Of a stretch of 64,000 nt of DNA, positions 1 to 8,324 are shown piece after piece (position 1 is the stretch's first letter; the number at the start of each line of letters is the position of its first letter). Source of the stretch: Halomonas lysinitropha (GTDB taxonomy: Bacteria; Pseudomonadota; Gammaproteobacteria; Pseudomonadales; Halomonadaceae); NCBI RefSeq assembly GCF_902500215.1, contig NZ_CABVOU010000029.1, positions 25,538 through 89,537 of the forward strand. Direction: 5' to 3'. Position numbers and translations under genes: made by a program. The notes below the pieces were generated by a model that saw only the letters and a list, made by a program, of their open reading frames with translations, did no database searches and was not told the origin of the DNA.

Positions 1-306
1 GCTGCCATCTATATGATGTTGCGCCGCTCCATCGTCAAGCTGGTGATCGGGCTGATGCTGCTCTCGAATGCCGCCAACCTGCTGATCTTTGCTACGGCGG
101 GCATGGTGCGCGGCGCACCGCCCCTTGTCCCCCAGGGCCTGACGGCGCCCGAAGGCGCGGTGGCCGATCCCCTGCCCCAGGCGCTGGTGCTCACCGCCAT
201 CGTCATCGCCTTCGGTGTCCTGTCGTTCGCCGTGGTGCTGGTACGTCGTGCCTGGGAGATTGTGCGTGCCGATGACCTGGACAAGATGAAGGATACCGAC
301 ACGTGA
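1..306 (+). CDS. mrpC: Mrp Na+/H+ antiporter subunit C (5' end outside window)
   Basis: Small NuoK-like membrane subunit of the multi-subunit Na+(K+)/H+ antiporter in the inner membrane. The frame is open from base 1 and the codons before the first ATG (13) still encode a plausible helix, so the true start lies left of the window; about 101 codons are visible. Two hydrophobic segments are seen (around [17 protein letters not shown] and [21 protein letters not shown]), and the family has three, so one is probably missing upstream. The stop overlaps the GTG start of mrpD by four bases, which supports translational coupling. Identification rests on the order C-D-E-F-G and on the family-like segment [14 protein letters not shown]. 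Confidence 0.88.
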   Translation, partial: AAIYMMLRRSIVKLVIGLMLLSNAANLLIFATAGMVRGAPPLVPQGLTAPEGAVADPLPQALVLTAIVIAFGVLSFAVVLVRRAWEIVRADDLDKMKDTDT

Positions 307-1820
307 ATCCCCAGATCGCGCTGCCCATCCTCATTCCGCTGCTGGCGGGGGCCGTGTCGCTGGTGTTCTGGCGTTCCCGGAGCATGCAGCGGTTCATTGC
401 CGTCGCCGGTACTGCCGGCCTGTTGCTGACCAGCCTGTGGCTGCTGACCACGGTCAACCGCGACGGCATCCTGGTGATGCACATGGGTGGCTGGCCGGCA
501 CCCTTCGGCATCAGCCTGGTGGCCGACCTGCTGGGGGCGATCATGGTGGTGCTGACCGGTATCATCGGCTTTGCCGTGGCGCTCTTCTCTCTGGCCACGG
601 TGGGGCGTGGTCATGAGGCCTACGGCTACTTCCCGCTGATGCACCTGCTGCTGGCCGGTGTCGCCGGGGCCTTTCTCACCGGCGATATCTTCAATCTCTA
701 CGTCTGGTTCGAGGTGATGCTGGTGGCTTCCTTCGCGCTGCTGATCCTGGGCAGCGAGAAGGCGCAGATGGAGGGGGCGATCAAGTACGTCACCCTCAAC
801 CTGGTCTCCTCGGTGATCTTCCTGGTCGCGGTGGGGCTGCTCTATGGCATGGTGGGCACGCTCAACATGGCCGACATCGCGCGTCGCCTGGCGACCCTGG
901 AGGACAACGGCATGGTCGATGTCCTGGCGATGATGTTCATGGTCGCCTTCGGCATCAAGGCGGCAGCCTTCCCGCTGTTCTTCTGGCTGCCGGCTTCCTA
1001 TCACACCCCGCCCGTGGCCGTTTCGGCACTGTTCGCCGGTCTGCTGACCAAGGTCGGAGTCTATGCGCTGTTCCGCGTGTTCACGCTGATCTTCAACCAG
1101 AGCCCGGGCTATACCCACGAAATTCTGCTGTGGGGAGCGGGATTCACCATGCTCTCCGGGGTGCTGGGGGCGGCGGCACAGTTCGAGTTCCGGCGCATCC
1201 TGTCGTTCCATATCGTCAGTCAGATCGGCTACATGATCCTGGGGCTGGCGCTGTTCACCCCCCTGGCGATCATCGGCGGGGTCTTCTACATCATGCACCA
1301 CATCATCGTGAAGACGAATCTCTTCCTGGTCAGCGGCATCGTCCACCGGCTGCGCGGCACCTACCAGCTCAAGTCGCTGGGTGGCTTCTATCGCACTCAT
1401 CCCTGGCTGGCCGTGCTGTTCCTGATCCCGGCGCTGTCGCTGGCCGGCATGCCGCCGCTGTCGGGCTTCTTCGCCAAGTTCATCGTGATCCGTGCCGGCA
1501 TCGAGGCCGAGGCCTACGGGGTAACCTTCATCGCCCTGCTGGTGGGGCTGCTCACCCTCTACTCGATGATCAAGATCTGGGCCGAGGTATTCTGGAAGTC
1601 GGCGCCGCCTGAGGGCGACGTCGACCCCTATCCTGAGGTGAATCCGCGCGAGATGTGGCTGATGTCGGCGCCGGTGGTCGGTCTGGCGCTGTGCACCCTG
1701 TTCATCGGCCTCAATGCCGAACCCATCTATGCCCTGGCCGAGGCCTCGGCCGGCCAGCTGCTGGCGCCCGAACGCTACATCGAGGCTGTGCTCGGCGAAG
1801 CGGGGGAGGTGAGACCATGA
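303..1820 (+). CDS. mrpD: Mrp Na+/H+ antiporter subunit D
   Basis: Large proton-translocating subunit of the Mrp antiporter, homologous to NuoN/NuoM of complex I. It is 505 residues, the usual family length, and hydrophobic throughout, with about 14 predicted membrane spans. The Proton_antipo_M core is recognisable: a lysine-containing segment around [19 protein letters not shown], and [23 protein letters not shown], which carries the conserved TKVG. It starts with GTG inside the mrpC stop (GTGA) and ends overlapping the mrpE ATG (ATGA). It should act with MrpA (outside the window) and C-G in exporting Na+ against H+ influx, a major task for a halophile. Confidence 0.95.
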   Translation: MNPQIALPILIPLLAGAVSLVFWRSRSMQRFIAVAGTAGLLLTSLWLLTTVNRDGILVMHMGGWPAPFGISLVADLLGAIMVVLTGIIGFAVALFSLATVGRGHEAYGYFPLMHLLLAGVAGAFLTGDIFNLYVWFEVMLVASFALLILGSEKAQMEGAIKYVTLNLVSSVIFLVAVGLLYGMVGTLNMADIARRLATLEDNGMVDVLAMMFMVAFGIKAAAFPLFFWLPASYHTPPVAVSALFAGLLTKVGVYALFRVFTLIFNQSPGYTHEILLWGAGFTMLSGVLGAAAQFEFRRILSFHIVSQIGYMILGLALFTPLAIIGGVFYIMHHIIVKTNLFLVSGIVHRLRGTYQLKSLGGFYRTHPWLAVLFLIPALSLAGMPPLSGFFAKFIVIRAGIEAEAYGVTFIALLVGLLTLYSMIKIWAEVFWKSAPPEGDVDPYPEVNPREMWLMSAPVVGLALCTLFIGLNAEPIYALAEASAGQLLAPERYIEAVLGEAGEVRP

Positions 1821-2290
1821 TCGGTGCCGCCTGGAATCTGCTGCTGGGCTTCGCCTGGATCGTGCTCACCGGCGACTTCAGCGGCCGCAACCTGCTGGCC
1901 GGGTTGCTCTTCGGCTACCTGGTGCTGGCGCTGATCCAGCCTCAGATACCGGCGCTGGCCGGGCATGCCCAGCGCTTGCCGCGGTTCATCCGCTTTGTCG
2001 GCTTCTTCCTCAAGGAACTGGTGATGGCCAACCTCAAGGTCTCCTACGACATCGTGACCCCGCCCTGGTACATGAAGCCGGGAGTGATCGCCATGCCCCT
2101 CAAGGCCGGCACCGAGTTCGAGATCGCCTTCGTCGCCAATCTGATCTCGCTGACTCCGGGGACCCTTAGCCTGGATGTCTCCGATGATCGCCGCGTGCTT
2201 TACATCCATGCCATGTTTCTGGATGACGAACCGGAGTTAAGGCGCAGCCTGGCGGAGCTGGAGCGCCGGGCACTGGAACTGTTTCACTGA
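1817..2290 (+). CDS. mrpE: Mrp Na+/H+ antiporter subunit E
   Basis: MrpE/MnhE subunit, 157 residues, needed for assembly or full activity of the Mrp complex in the inner membrane. The N-terminal half holds two to three membrane spans ([18 protein letters not shown] onward). The second half carries a family-typical signature around [21 protein letters not shown]. The ATG at 1817 overlaps the mrpD stop by four bases, which fixes the start. An in-frame extension upstream to 1655 lies inside mrpD and is not used here. Confidence 0.93.
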   Translation: MIGAAWNLLLGFAWIVLTGDFSGRNLLAGLLFGYLVLALIQPQIPALAGHAQRLPRFIRFVGFFLKELVMANLKVSYDIVTPPWYMKPGVIAMPLKAGTEFEIAFVANLISLTPGTLSLDVSDDRRVLYIHAMFLDDEPELRRSLAELERRALELFH

Positions 2291-2307
2291 TCAAAGGAGA
2301 TGGCCAC

Positions 2308-2577
2308 GTGTCTAACGTGATCCTGCTGAGCCTGGCGGTGATGAGCCTGGCCCTGTGCCTGGCCTTCGTGCGTCTGTTTCGTGGTCCCAGCCTGCCGGAT
2401 CGAGTGGTGGCACTGGAGCTCTTCTCGTCGATCCTGGTCGGCATCATCGGGGTGGTCGCCATTGCCACTGACGTGCCGAGCCTGCTGGATGTGGCCATCG
2501 TCATGGCGCTGATGGCGTTCATGGCGGCGATCGGCTTCGCCCGCTTCCTGGAGCGTGGAGGGCCACGGGATGATTGA
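2308..2577 (+). CDS. mrpF: Mrp Na+/H+ antiporter subunit F
   Basis: MrpF/MnhF, an 89-residue three-helix membrane subunit of the Mrp antiporter; homologues have also been linked to bile-salt or cholate efflux. The conserved stretch FRGPSLPDRVVALELFSS, typical of the family, is present near residue 25. The start is GTG at 2308, preceded by a good ribosome binding site, AAAGGAGA, at 2293-2300. Its end overlaps mrpG by eight bases. Confidence 0.93.
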   Translation: MSNVILLSLAVMSLALCLAFVRLFRGPSLPDRVVALELFSSILVGIIGVVAIATDVPSLLDVAIVMALMAFMAAIGFARFLERGGPRDD

Positions 2578-2974
2578 GTTCCTCAAGGGCGGCCTGATAC
2601 TGGCCGGGTCGATCTTCATGTTCCTGGCGGCCCTCGGCGTGGTTCGCCTGCCCGACCTGCTGACCCGCATGCACGCCACCACCAAGGCCGCGACCCTGGG
2701 GGCTACCCTGATCATGCTGGCGGTAGCGCTGCACTTCGCTCAGGTGGCAGTGGTGGCGCGGGCCTTTGGCGTGATCCTCTTCATCATGATGACCGCACCG
2801 GTGGCGGCCCATGTGATCGGTCGGGCAGGCTATTTCGTCGGCTCCCGGCTGTGGGAGGGGACGCTCAAGGATGAACTCAAGCCCAACTACGACCCCTTGA
2901 CCCATGAACTCAAGAGCGGCAGGGAGACCGAGCGCAACGCCCGCCGCGAGCCCGGGGGGACGGACGACTCCTGA
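2570..2974 (+). CDS. mrpG: Mrp Na+/H+ antiporter subunit G
   Basis: MrpG/MnhG, the last subunit of the antiporter operon, 134 residues. It has three hydrophobic helices and the family motif around VVRLPDLLTRMHATTKAATLG. After residue 95 comes a hydrophilic, charged tail of about 40 residues (ELKPNYDPLTHELKSG onward), probably cytoplasmic. ATG 2570 overlaps the end of mrpF and has GGAG at 2557-2560; a GTG at 2555 would add five residues and is less likely. A terminator follows directly. Confidence 0.92.
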   Translation: MIEFLKGGLILAGSIFMFLAALGVVRLPDLLTRMHATTKAATLGATLIMLAVALHFAQVAVVARAFGVILFIMMTAPVAAHVIGRAGYFVGSRLWEGTLKDELKPNYDPLTHELKSGRETERNARREPGGTDDS

Positions 2975-3002
2975 GTCGGGACAATCAGGGTCTGTCATTG
3001 CG

Positions 3003-3027
3003 GGGCCGCCTTCGGGCGGCCCGTTTT
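3003..3027 (+). terminator. Rho-independent terminator of the mrp operon
   Basis: An 8-bp GC stem (GGGCCGCC/GGCGGCCC) closed by a TTCG tetraloop and followed by TTTT, 29 bases after the mrpG stop. Confidence 0.88.
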
Positions 3028-3083
3028 ATTGAGCACCTCCTGTTTCGTTGGCGAAACCGTGGATAGCGGCAGGCGACACTTAG

Positions 3084-3101
3084 TTGTACAAATACTGTAC
3101 C
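3084..3101 (+). promoter_or_regulatory. TGTAC direct repeats upstream of the photolyase operon (candidate operator)
   Basis: TGTAC occurs at 3085-3089 and again at 3096-3100, exactly 11 bp apart, within an A/T-rich stretch 38 bases before the DUF2256 start. Eleven-base phasing of short direct repeats is how MerR/CarH-type light- and B12-dependent repressors are known to bind, and photolyases are frequent targets. No such regulator is in the window, so the role is inference. Confidence 0.4.
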
Positions 3102-3138
3102 ATTATTTCTTCCCTGTTCACTTTTGAGGTTGCTCTCC

Positions 3139-3291
3139 ATGCACCGCAAGCCGCATCTCCCCCAAAAGGTCTGCGCGCACTGCGCCCGCTCCTTTGCCTG
3201 GCGACGGAAGTGGGCGCGATGCTGGGAGGAGGTTCGCCACTGTAGCGAGCGCTGCCGCCGCCAGGGGAAACGCCAGGAGAGATCGCTATGA
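3139..3291 (+). CDS. DUF2256 small zinc-ribbon-like protein
   Basis: A 50-residue basic protein with two CxxC-type pairs (VCAHC near residues 11-15 and CSERC at 35-39), between which lies WRRKWARCWEEV. This matches the DUF2256 family, probably a small zinc-binding protein of unknown function. Family members are commonly found next to cryptochrome/photolyase genes, as here: its TGA overlaps the ATG of the photolyase (ATGA at 3288-3291), so the two are very likely co-translated. The start at 3139 is the only ATG that gives the full cysteine motif set; GAGG at 3126-3129 is a possible but distant ribosome binding site. Confidence 0.85.
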   Translation: MHRKPHLPQKVCAHCARSFAWRRKWARCWEEVRHCSERCRRQGKRQERSL

Positions 3292-4583
3292 GCCGTATGC
3301 TGGTGTGGCTGCGCAGTGATCTGCGTCTGGCCGACAATCCCCTGTTCCACTTTTCCACGTCACCCGAGTCGTTGCTGTGCGTCTTCGTTCTGGATGATGC
3401 CTGGCTCGATCCTCTGCCCGGGCTAGAGGCCTCTCGTATAGGGTCGGCCCGACTGCGCTTCCTCTGGGAGAGCCTGATCGCCCTGCGCGGCGAACTGCTC
3501 AAGCGTGGCAGTGACCTGCTGGTGCGCATCGGCACTCCTGCCGAGGCGGTTGCCGAGCTGGCCGAGACCCACGATATCGACGAAGTGCGGGTGCGCGCCG
3601 ATGCGGGCTGGGAGGAGCGGCAGGCCAGCGTGCGGCTGGCCGAGCGGTTGGGCAAACAGGTGACCCTGACGTGTCATGACGGCGGTACGCTGCTTGACGA
3701 AACCTCCCTGCCCATGGAGGTGGAGGATATTCCCGCCAGTTTCTCGGCGTTTCGGCGCAAGGTGGAGCGTCGCTGGACGATCCCTGTGGCGGCTCCCGCG
3801 CCGGTGACCCTGCCCGGCTGGCCGGCCAACGCACCGCGAGGCTTCCCGTCCCTGGGCAAGGTCTGTGACCGCGCGGCCGCCTGGGCACCGGATGCGCGCG
3901 CTGGCTTTGCCTTTGCCGGGGGTGAGGCGTCGGCTCGGGCGCGACTCGAGCATTATCTGTGGGAGAGCGGCGCCGTGGCGGACTACAAGCAGACCCGCAA
4001 TGGCCTTGCCGGCGCCGATTTCTCCACTCGGCTCTCGCCCTGGCTGGCTCACGGCTGCCTGTCGGCGCGCCAGGTCCATGATGAGGTGCGTGCCTGGGAG
4101 GCCAGGCACGGGGCCAACGAGTCGAGCTACTGGGTGATTTTCGAACTGCTGTGGCGTGACTATTTCCACTGGGCGGCGCGGCAGGAAGGTGCCTCTCTGT
4201 TCGGTGGGCGAGAACTACCGGCGCCTGACGAGGACTTTCGCGCCTGGTGCGATGGCCGTACCGGGGTTCCCTTCGTGGATGCCGCCATGCGCGAGCTTTC
4301 CGCTACCGGTTGGCTCTCGAATCGGGCGCGCCAGAACGCGGCGAGCTTCCTGGTGCGTCACTTGTCGGGGGACTGGCGTCTAGGCGCGGCCTGGTTCGAG
4401 CACTGCCTGATCGATTACGACGTGGCCAGCAACTGGGGCAACTGGCGCTACCTGGCCGGGGTGGGGCGCGACGCCCGGCCGCGTGCCCTGGATGTCCACG
4501 ATCAGGCCGGGCGCTACGATCCCGACGGCAACTATGCGGCGCTCTGGGCGCCTGCCGTCGCTGCCCATGGAGAGGGGCCGTGA
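3288..4583 (+). CDS. DASH-type cryptochrome/photolyase
   Basis: Flavoprotein of 431 residues in the DNA photolyase superfamily, expected to repair cyclobutane pyrimidine dimers (preferentially in single-stranded DNA for the DASH class) using blue light. The N-terminal alpha/beta photolyase domain starts LVWLRSDLRLADNPLFHF. The C-terminal FAD-binding helical domain contains TRNGLAGADFSTRLSPWLA, YWVIFELLWRDYFHW and ASNWGNWRYLAGVGRDAR, which fit DASH rather than class I photolyases. It follows a DUF2256 gene and overlaps the DUF3429 gene by three bases. Dark repression through the TGTAC repeats upstream is possible but untested. Confidence is high for the family and moderate for the DASH subclass. 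Confidence 0.92.
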   Translation: MSRMLVWLRSDLRLADNPLFHFSTSPESLLCVFVLDDAWLDPLPGLEASRIGSARLRFLWESLIALRGELLKRGSDLLVRIGTPAEAVAELAETHDIDEVRVRADAGWEERQASVRLAERLGKQVTLTCHDGGTLLDETSLPMEVEDIPASFSAFRRKVERRWTIPVAAPAPVTLPGWPANAPRGFPSLGKVCDRAAAWAPDARAGFAFAGGEASARARLEHYLWESGAVADYKQTRNGLAGADFSTRLSPWLAHGCLSARQVHDEVRAWEARHGANESSYWVIFELLWRDYFHWAARQEGASLFGGRELPAPDEDFRAWCDGRTGVPFVDAAMRELSATGWLSNRARQNAASFLVRHLSGDWRLGAAWFEHCLIDYDVASNWGNWRYLAGVGRDARPRALDVHDQAGRYDPDGNYAALWAPAVAAHGEGP

Positions 4584-5035
4584 TGCGTGCCACGATTCCA
4601 TCCCTGGCACTGTGGCTCGGCCTGGCCGGCCTGCTGCCCTTTCTGGTGAGTGTGTCGGTGGCGTGGCTGGCGCCCATCGCATGGCAGATGTTCGCCATTG
4701 AAGCCTTTCTCTACTACAGCGCAGTGATTCTGTCGTTCCTCGGCGGTATCCAGTGGGGCGTGGCCATGTCGCTGGAGACAGTGGGCAGCACTGGCTTTCG
4801 CATCCGTCTGTTGCTGAGTATGGTGCCGAGCCTGATCGCCTGGCCGGCATTACTGCTTCATCCGCTCACCGGAGCCTGGGTGCTGGCCATCGGCTTCGTG
4901 CTGGTGCGTTTCCATGAACTCTCCCTGCATGGCAGAGCGGAGCTGCCGGATTGGTACCAGTCCTTGCGTCTGCACCTCACGCTGATCGTGCTGGCCAGCC
5001 ACGCGCTGTTGATCTGGCGGCTCTGGGGAGGTTGA
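4583..5035 (+). CDS. DUF3429 inner-membrane protein
   Basis: Protein of 150 residues with about five hydrophobic segments, beginning LALWLGLAGLLPFLVSV and including YYSAVILSFLGGIQWGVAM, the characteristic stretch of DUF3429 proteins. Function is unknown. The ATG at 4583 overlaps the photolyase stop (TGATG), so it belongs to the same transcript. Earlier in-frame starts lie inside the photolyase gene. A role in light or oxidative stress is suggested only by the operon. Confidence 0.82.
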   Translation: MRATIPSLALWLGLAGLLPFLVSVSVAWLAPIAWQMFAIEAFLYYSAVILSFLGGIQWGVAMSLETVGSTGFRIRLLLSMVPSLIAWPALLLHPLTGAWVLAIGFVLVRFHELSLHGRAELPDWYQSLRLHLTLIVLASHALLIWRLWGG

Positions 5036-5105
5036 GCGGGCTGGCCTGGCGGCCGGTTCTGGGCGATGATCGTTCGGATAATGGAAACGTCCCGCAGGAG
5101 CGACG

Positions 5106-6374
5106 ATGAAACGGATGCTGACCACTCCTCTGCTGCTGGCCCTGCTGGCCGGCTGTCAGGCCTCGCCCCTCAGTGAGGCCAGCGTGGCCGAGGAAGCCGA
5201 AGCTGGCGAGGTGAACGATGCCATGGCCGAGACAGGGGCCAACGAACCGGCCGCCCCGGCGGATTTCGCGAGCTGGCTGGCCGGCTTCCGTCGTGAGGCG
5301 CGAGCGGAGGGCATTCGCGAGACAACGCTGGCACGAGCCCTCGATGGCCTGCGCTATCGTCCGCGGGTGATCGAACTCGACGGTTCCCAGCCCGAGTTCG
5401 TGCGACCGATCTGGCAGTACCTCGACAGCGCCGTCTCGGCGAGCCGGGTAACCACCGGTCGCGAGCGCCTGGAAGAGTACCGTGACACGGCTCGGGAAAT
5501 GGAGCGGCGCTACGGGGTCCCGGCCGAAGTGATCGTTGCCATCTGGGGCATCGAGAGCAACTACGGCGGCAACTTCGGCAACTTCTCGACCCTCGAAGCC
5601 CTGGCCACCCTGGCCTACGACGGTCGTCGCCGCGACTTCGCCCGCGGCGAATTGCTCGCGGCGCTGCGTATCCTGGATGCAGGCGATATCTCCCCCGAGC
5701 GCATGGAGGGCTCCTGGGCCGGTGCCATGGGGCACACCCAGTTCATTCCCTCGAGCTTCGAGGCCTATGCCGTGGATGGCGACGGTGACGGTCGGCGTGA
5801 CATCTGGGGCAGTATCCCGGATGTGATGGCCTCCACCGCCAACTATCTCGACCGGGCTGGCTGGCAGTCAGGGCAGACCTGGGGCGTGGAGGTCCGACTT
5901 CCCGACGACTTCGACTACGCCGAGACCGAGCTTTCCACGCGTCGCCCCAGCCGCGACTGGGCCGAGCGCGGCGTGCGTCGGCTGGACGGAACGCCACTGC
6001 CCGAGTTTGCGTCGGCCTCGGTGATCGCGCCCGGCGGCGCGCACGGCCCGGCCTTTCTGGTGGGCCCCAACTTCCGCGCCATTCTGCGTTACAACAACGC
6101 CACCAGCTACGCGCTGGCGGTCGGCACGCTGGCCGACGAGATCGCTGGCCGCGAGGGCATCGTGCAGGGTTGGCCCCGGGGGGAGCAGCCGCTGAGCCGA
6201 AGCCAGGTGCGTGAGATGCAGCGCCTGCTCAACCAGCGGGGTTTCGATGTAGGCGAGCCGGACGGGATCATGGGCCCCAACACCCGGCGAGGCCTGCGTG
6301 AATTCCAGGCTGCTATCGGCACCACGCCGGATGGCTTTGCCACCGTTAGCCTGCTCGAGCGCCTGAAGCGCTGA
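5106..6374 (+). CDS. MltB-family lytic murein transglycosylase with C-terminal peptidoglycan-binding domain
   Basis: Lipoprotein of 422 residues. The signal peptide ends with the lipobox LLAGC near residue 17, followed by an acidic linker. The SLT_2 catalytic domain covers roughly residues 55-345 and includes IWGIESNYGG with the catalytic Glu, and GAMGHTQFIPSSFEAYAVDGDGDG. A PG_binding_1 domain occupies the last 60 residues (SQVREMQRLLNQRGFDVG onward). It cleaves glycan strands to 1,6-anhydro-muropeptides in the periplasm, and the amgK/murU genes later in the window recycle downstream products. Start ATG 5106 has CAGGAG at 5095-5100. Confidence 0.93.
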   Translation: MKRMLTTPLLLALLAGCQASPLSEASVAEEAEAGEVNDAMAETGANEPAAPADFASWLAGFRREARAEGIRETTLARALDGLRYRPRVIELDGSQPEFVRPIWQYLDSAVSASRVTTGRERLEEYRDTAREMERRYGVPAEVIVAIWGIESNYGGNFGNFSTLEALATLAYDGRRRDFARGELLAALRILDAGDISPERMEGSWAGAMGHTQFIPSSFEAYAVDGDGDGRRDIWGSIPDVMASTANYLDRAGWQSGQTWGVEVRLPDDFDYAETELSTRRPSRDWAERGVRRLDGTPLPEFASASVIAPGGAHGPAFLVGPNFRAILRYNNATSYALAVGTLADEIAGREGIVQGWPRGEQPLSRSQVREMQRLLNQRGFDVGEPDGIMGPNTRRGLREFQAAIGTTPDGFATVSLLERLKR

Positions 6375-6395
6375 TTGGCCGGTCCGGAGGATCTC

Positions 6396-6947
6396 ATGAC
6401 CCTGACTCGTTACCGTCTGCCCTTGTTGGCCGCCCTGTTGTCGAGTATCGCGTTTCCGGCCTTCGCCGGTGACGCGCAAAAGGTCTTTGGCTGGGTGGAG
6501 AAGGCGACGCTGGAACCCTGGGGGGTCGCGGTGAAGGCCAAGCTCGACAGCGGGGCCTTGACGTCATCACTAGACGCTCGCGATATCGAGGTTTTCGACC
6601 AGCAGGGCGAGGAGTGGGTCCGCTTTCGCCTCAGGCTCGAGGACGAGGCGAGCGGCGAGACCTTTACCGAACGCTTGACGCTGCCGCTCTACCGCGACCT
6701 CCGGGTGCGTGGGGCCGGCGGTCGGGACGAGCGTCCGGTGGTGCTCATGAAGGTGTGTCTCGGGGATATCGTCTATGAGGAGCAGTTCGGGCTGCGTGAT
6801 CGGGAGGAGATGAATTACCCGCTGCTGCTTGGACGCCGTTCCATCGGCCATCTGGGTTTGCTCGATGTGCGCGAGACGTTCCTCAGTGAGCCGGACTGCG
6901 GCGTCGACTCTCCCTTCGTTCCGCACGATCCTGACGAGGGGAGCTAG
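6396..6947 (+). CDS. Periplasmic retropepsin-like (RimB/Zn_protease family) protein
   Basis: Protein of 183 residues with a clear Sec signal peptide (LPLLAALLSSIAFPAFAG) and then the domain often labelled ATP-dependent zinc protease. The motif LDSGALTSSLDA looks like the active-site loop of retropepsin-type aspartic proteases. Later it has YPLLLGRRSIGHLGLLDV, another family block. Family members are often adjacent to a RimK ligase, but none is here and the signal peptide puts this one in the periplasm, so the RimK link is doubtful. The start was taken at ATG 6396, with GGAGG at 6386-6390. It follows the transglycosylase by 21 bases and is probably co-transcribed. Confidence 0.8.
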   Translation: MTLTRYRLPLLAALLSSIAFPAFAGDAQKVFGWVEKATLEPWGVAVKAKLDSGALTSSLDARDIEVFDQQGEEWVRFRLRLEDEASGETFTERLTLPLYRDLRVRGAGGRDERPVVLMKVCLGDIVYEEQFGLRDREEMNYPLLLGRRSIGHLGLLDVRETFLSEPDCGVDSPFVPHDPDEGS

Positions 6948-6962
6948 CGTCCCGCTCCGCGC

Positions 6963-7676
6963 TCAGAAGAGCCGGGCAAGCAGGGCCGTCACCGCCGTCT
7001 CTACCCGCAGGATGCGTGGGCCCAGGTGGATACCCTCGCAGCCTGCCGCCAGCAGCTGGTCGACCTCCCACGGGATGAAGCCGCCCTCAGGCCCCACCAG
7101 CAGCAGTGCGGGCTCGTCGAGGCCGCGGGGGCAGTCGTTCGGCATGCCCGGGTGGGCCACCAGGCCCCGGCGCTCCGCCAGCAGTTCCGGCAGTCGATCC
7201 TCGACGAAGGGGCGAAAGCCCTTGGCCAGCGTCACCGTCGGCAGTCGGGTGTCGCGGGCCTGTTCCAGGCCAAGCACCAGATGCCGGTGGATCTTCTCCG
7301 CGCCGAGCTCCGGTGACTGCCAGTAGCTCTTCTCCACGCGGCGGGTGTTGAGCAGGGTGATATGTTTCACACCAAGCGCGGTGACGTGCTCCAGGCTGCG
7401 TGCCAGCATCCGCGGGCGGGGCAGGGCGAGCACCAGATGCACCGGCAGTGCCGGCGGTGGCAGCTGATCCAGGGCCGCGACGTCGAAGAGTGCCTCGTCG
7501 TCGCTCAAAGCCAGGAGTGCCCCGCGCCCCAGGTGTCCCCCTTCGATGCCCAGCGTCAGGCTGTCGCCGGGATGTGCCCCGTGCACCTCGCGCAGGTGGG
7601 CAAGGCGCCGCGGGTCCCGGACCCGGGCCAGGCGGTCGTTCTCGATATCATCGGGAGAAAGCAGGATCAGGTTCAC
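6963..7676 (-). CDS. rsmE: 16S rRNA (uracil-1498 N3) methyltransferase
   Basis: SPOUT-class enzyme of 237 residues that methylates N3 of U1498 in 16S rRNA using S-adenosylmethionine. It has an N-terminal PUA-like domain and a C-terminal trefoil-knot domain with LLVGPEGGFIPWEVDQL and LGPRILRVETAVTALL, both diagnostic of RsmE. The start is chosen as GTG at 7676 (VNLILLSPDD), which gives the usual N-terminus. In-frame extension to 7778 would add 34 residues with no homology and would invade the phaR promoter region. It is convergent with the preceding gene, 15 bases apart. Confidence 0.92.
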   Translation of the reverse strand: MNLILLSPDDIENDRLARVRDPRRLAHLREVHGAHPGDSLTLGIEGGHLGRGALLALSDDEALFDVAALDQLPPPALPVHLVLALPRPRMLARSLEHVTALGVKHITLLNTRRVEKSYWQSPELGAEKIHRHLVLGLEQARDTRLPTVTLAKGFRPFVEDRLPELLAERRGLVAHPGMPNDCPRGLDEPALLLVGPEGGFIPWEVDQLLAAGCEGIHLGPRILRVETAVTALLARLF

Positions 7677-7789
7677 GGGGCCTCGCCGCGTTAGAGACTG
7701 AATGGTGGCTATGCCTTGCATGGATGGTGTCGCGGTGCACAATGGCCGTACAGGGGCAGCCGCCCCTTCGTATAACAAGGAGCAGCGCC

Positions 7790-8254
7790 GTGCGCGTGAT
7801 TCGCAAGTATGCCAACCGCAGGCTCTATGATACCGAACAGAGCCGCTACGTGACCCTCGAGGATCTACGTGGCCTGATCCTCGACGAGGTGCCCTTCCGC
7901 GTGGAGGATGCCAAGAGCGGCGAGGACCTGACCCGCACCATCCTGTTGTCGATCATCATCGAGCAGGAACAGGCCGACGGCGATGCACAGGTGTTCTCCA
8001 ACGACCTGCTCGCCCAGTTCATCCGCGTCTATGACATGACTCAGCCACTGCCTCTGTCGCGCTACCTGGAGCAGGGCACCAAGCTGATGCTCGAACAGCA
8101 GCAGCGGGTGCAGGACCAGTGGCAGCAGGCCATACGGCACACGCCCCTGGAGTTCATGCGCGAACTGGCCGAGGAGAACATGAAGTTCTGGCAGAAGACC
8201 ATCAACCAGGCCGATTCCTCGGACGAGGACGACAAGGGCAGCGGTAAGCCCTGA
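7790..8254 (+). CDS. phaR: Polyhydroxyalkanoate synthesis regulator PhaR
   Basis: DNA-binding and PHB-granule-sensing repressor of 154 residues. The PHB_acc_N domain opens the protein (VIRKYANRRLYDTEQSRYVT), followed by PHB_acc-type sequence (NDLLAQFIRVYDMTQPLPL) and a charged C-terminus. The start is GTG 7790 with AAGGAG at 7778-7783, ten bases upstream; the longer frame to 7400 overlaps rsmE antisense and lacks homology. PhaR binds the polymer and represses phasin and synthesis genes. No phaC, phaA/B or phasin gene is in this window, so it acts in trans. Confidence 0.93.
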   Translation: MRVIRKYANRRLYDTEQSRYVTLEDLRGLILDEVPFRVEDAKSGEDLTRTILLSIIIEQEQADGDAQVFSNDLLAQFIRVYDMTQPLPLSRYLEQGTKLMLEQQQRVQDQWQQAIRHTPLEFMRELAEENMKFWQKTINQADSSDEDDKGSGKP

Positions 8255-8324
8255 GCGGCGCCCCGGGCGAGTTTCTGACATAATGCCGCGACGTTTCTGG
8301 CACGGTTGTGAGGTAGTACAGCGG

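Noticed and set aside
9..1400. A 463-codon open frame on the minus strand opposite mrpD.
   Set aside because: It is antisense to a well-recognised Mrp gene set and its product is low-complexity Gln/His/Arg/Asp sequence, as expected from the complement of high-GC membrane codons.
3031..3138. An SOS/LexA box upstream of the photolyase operon.
   Set aside because: The TGTAC repeats do not fit CTGT-N8-ACAG; direct repetition at 11 bp is the more striking pattern.
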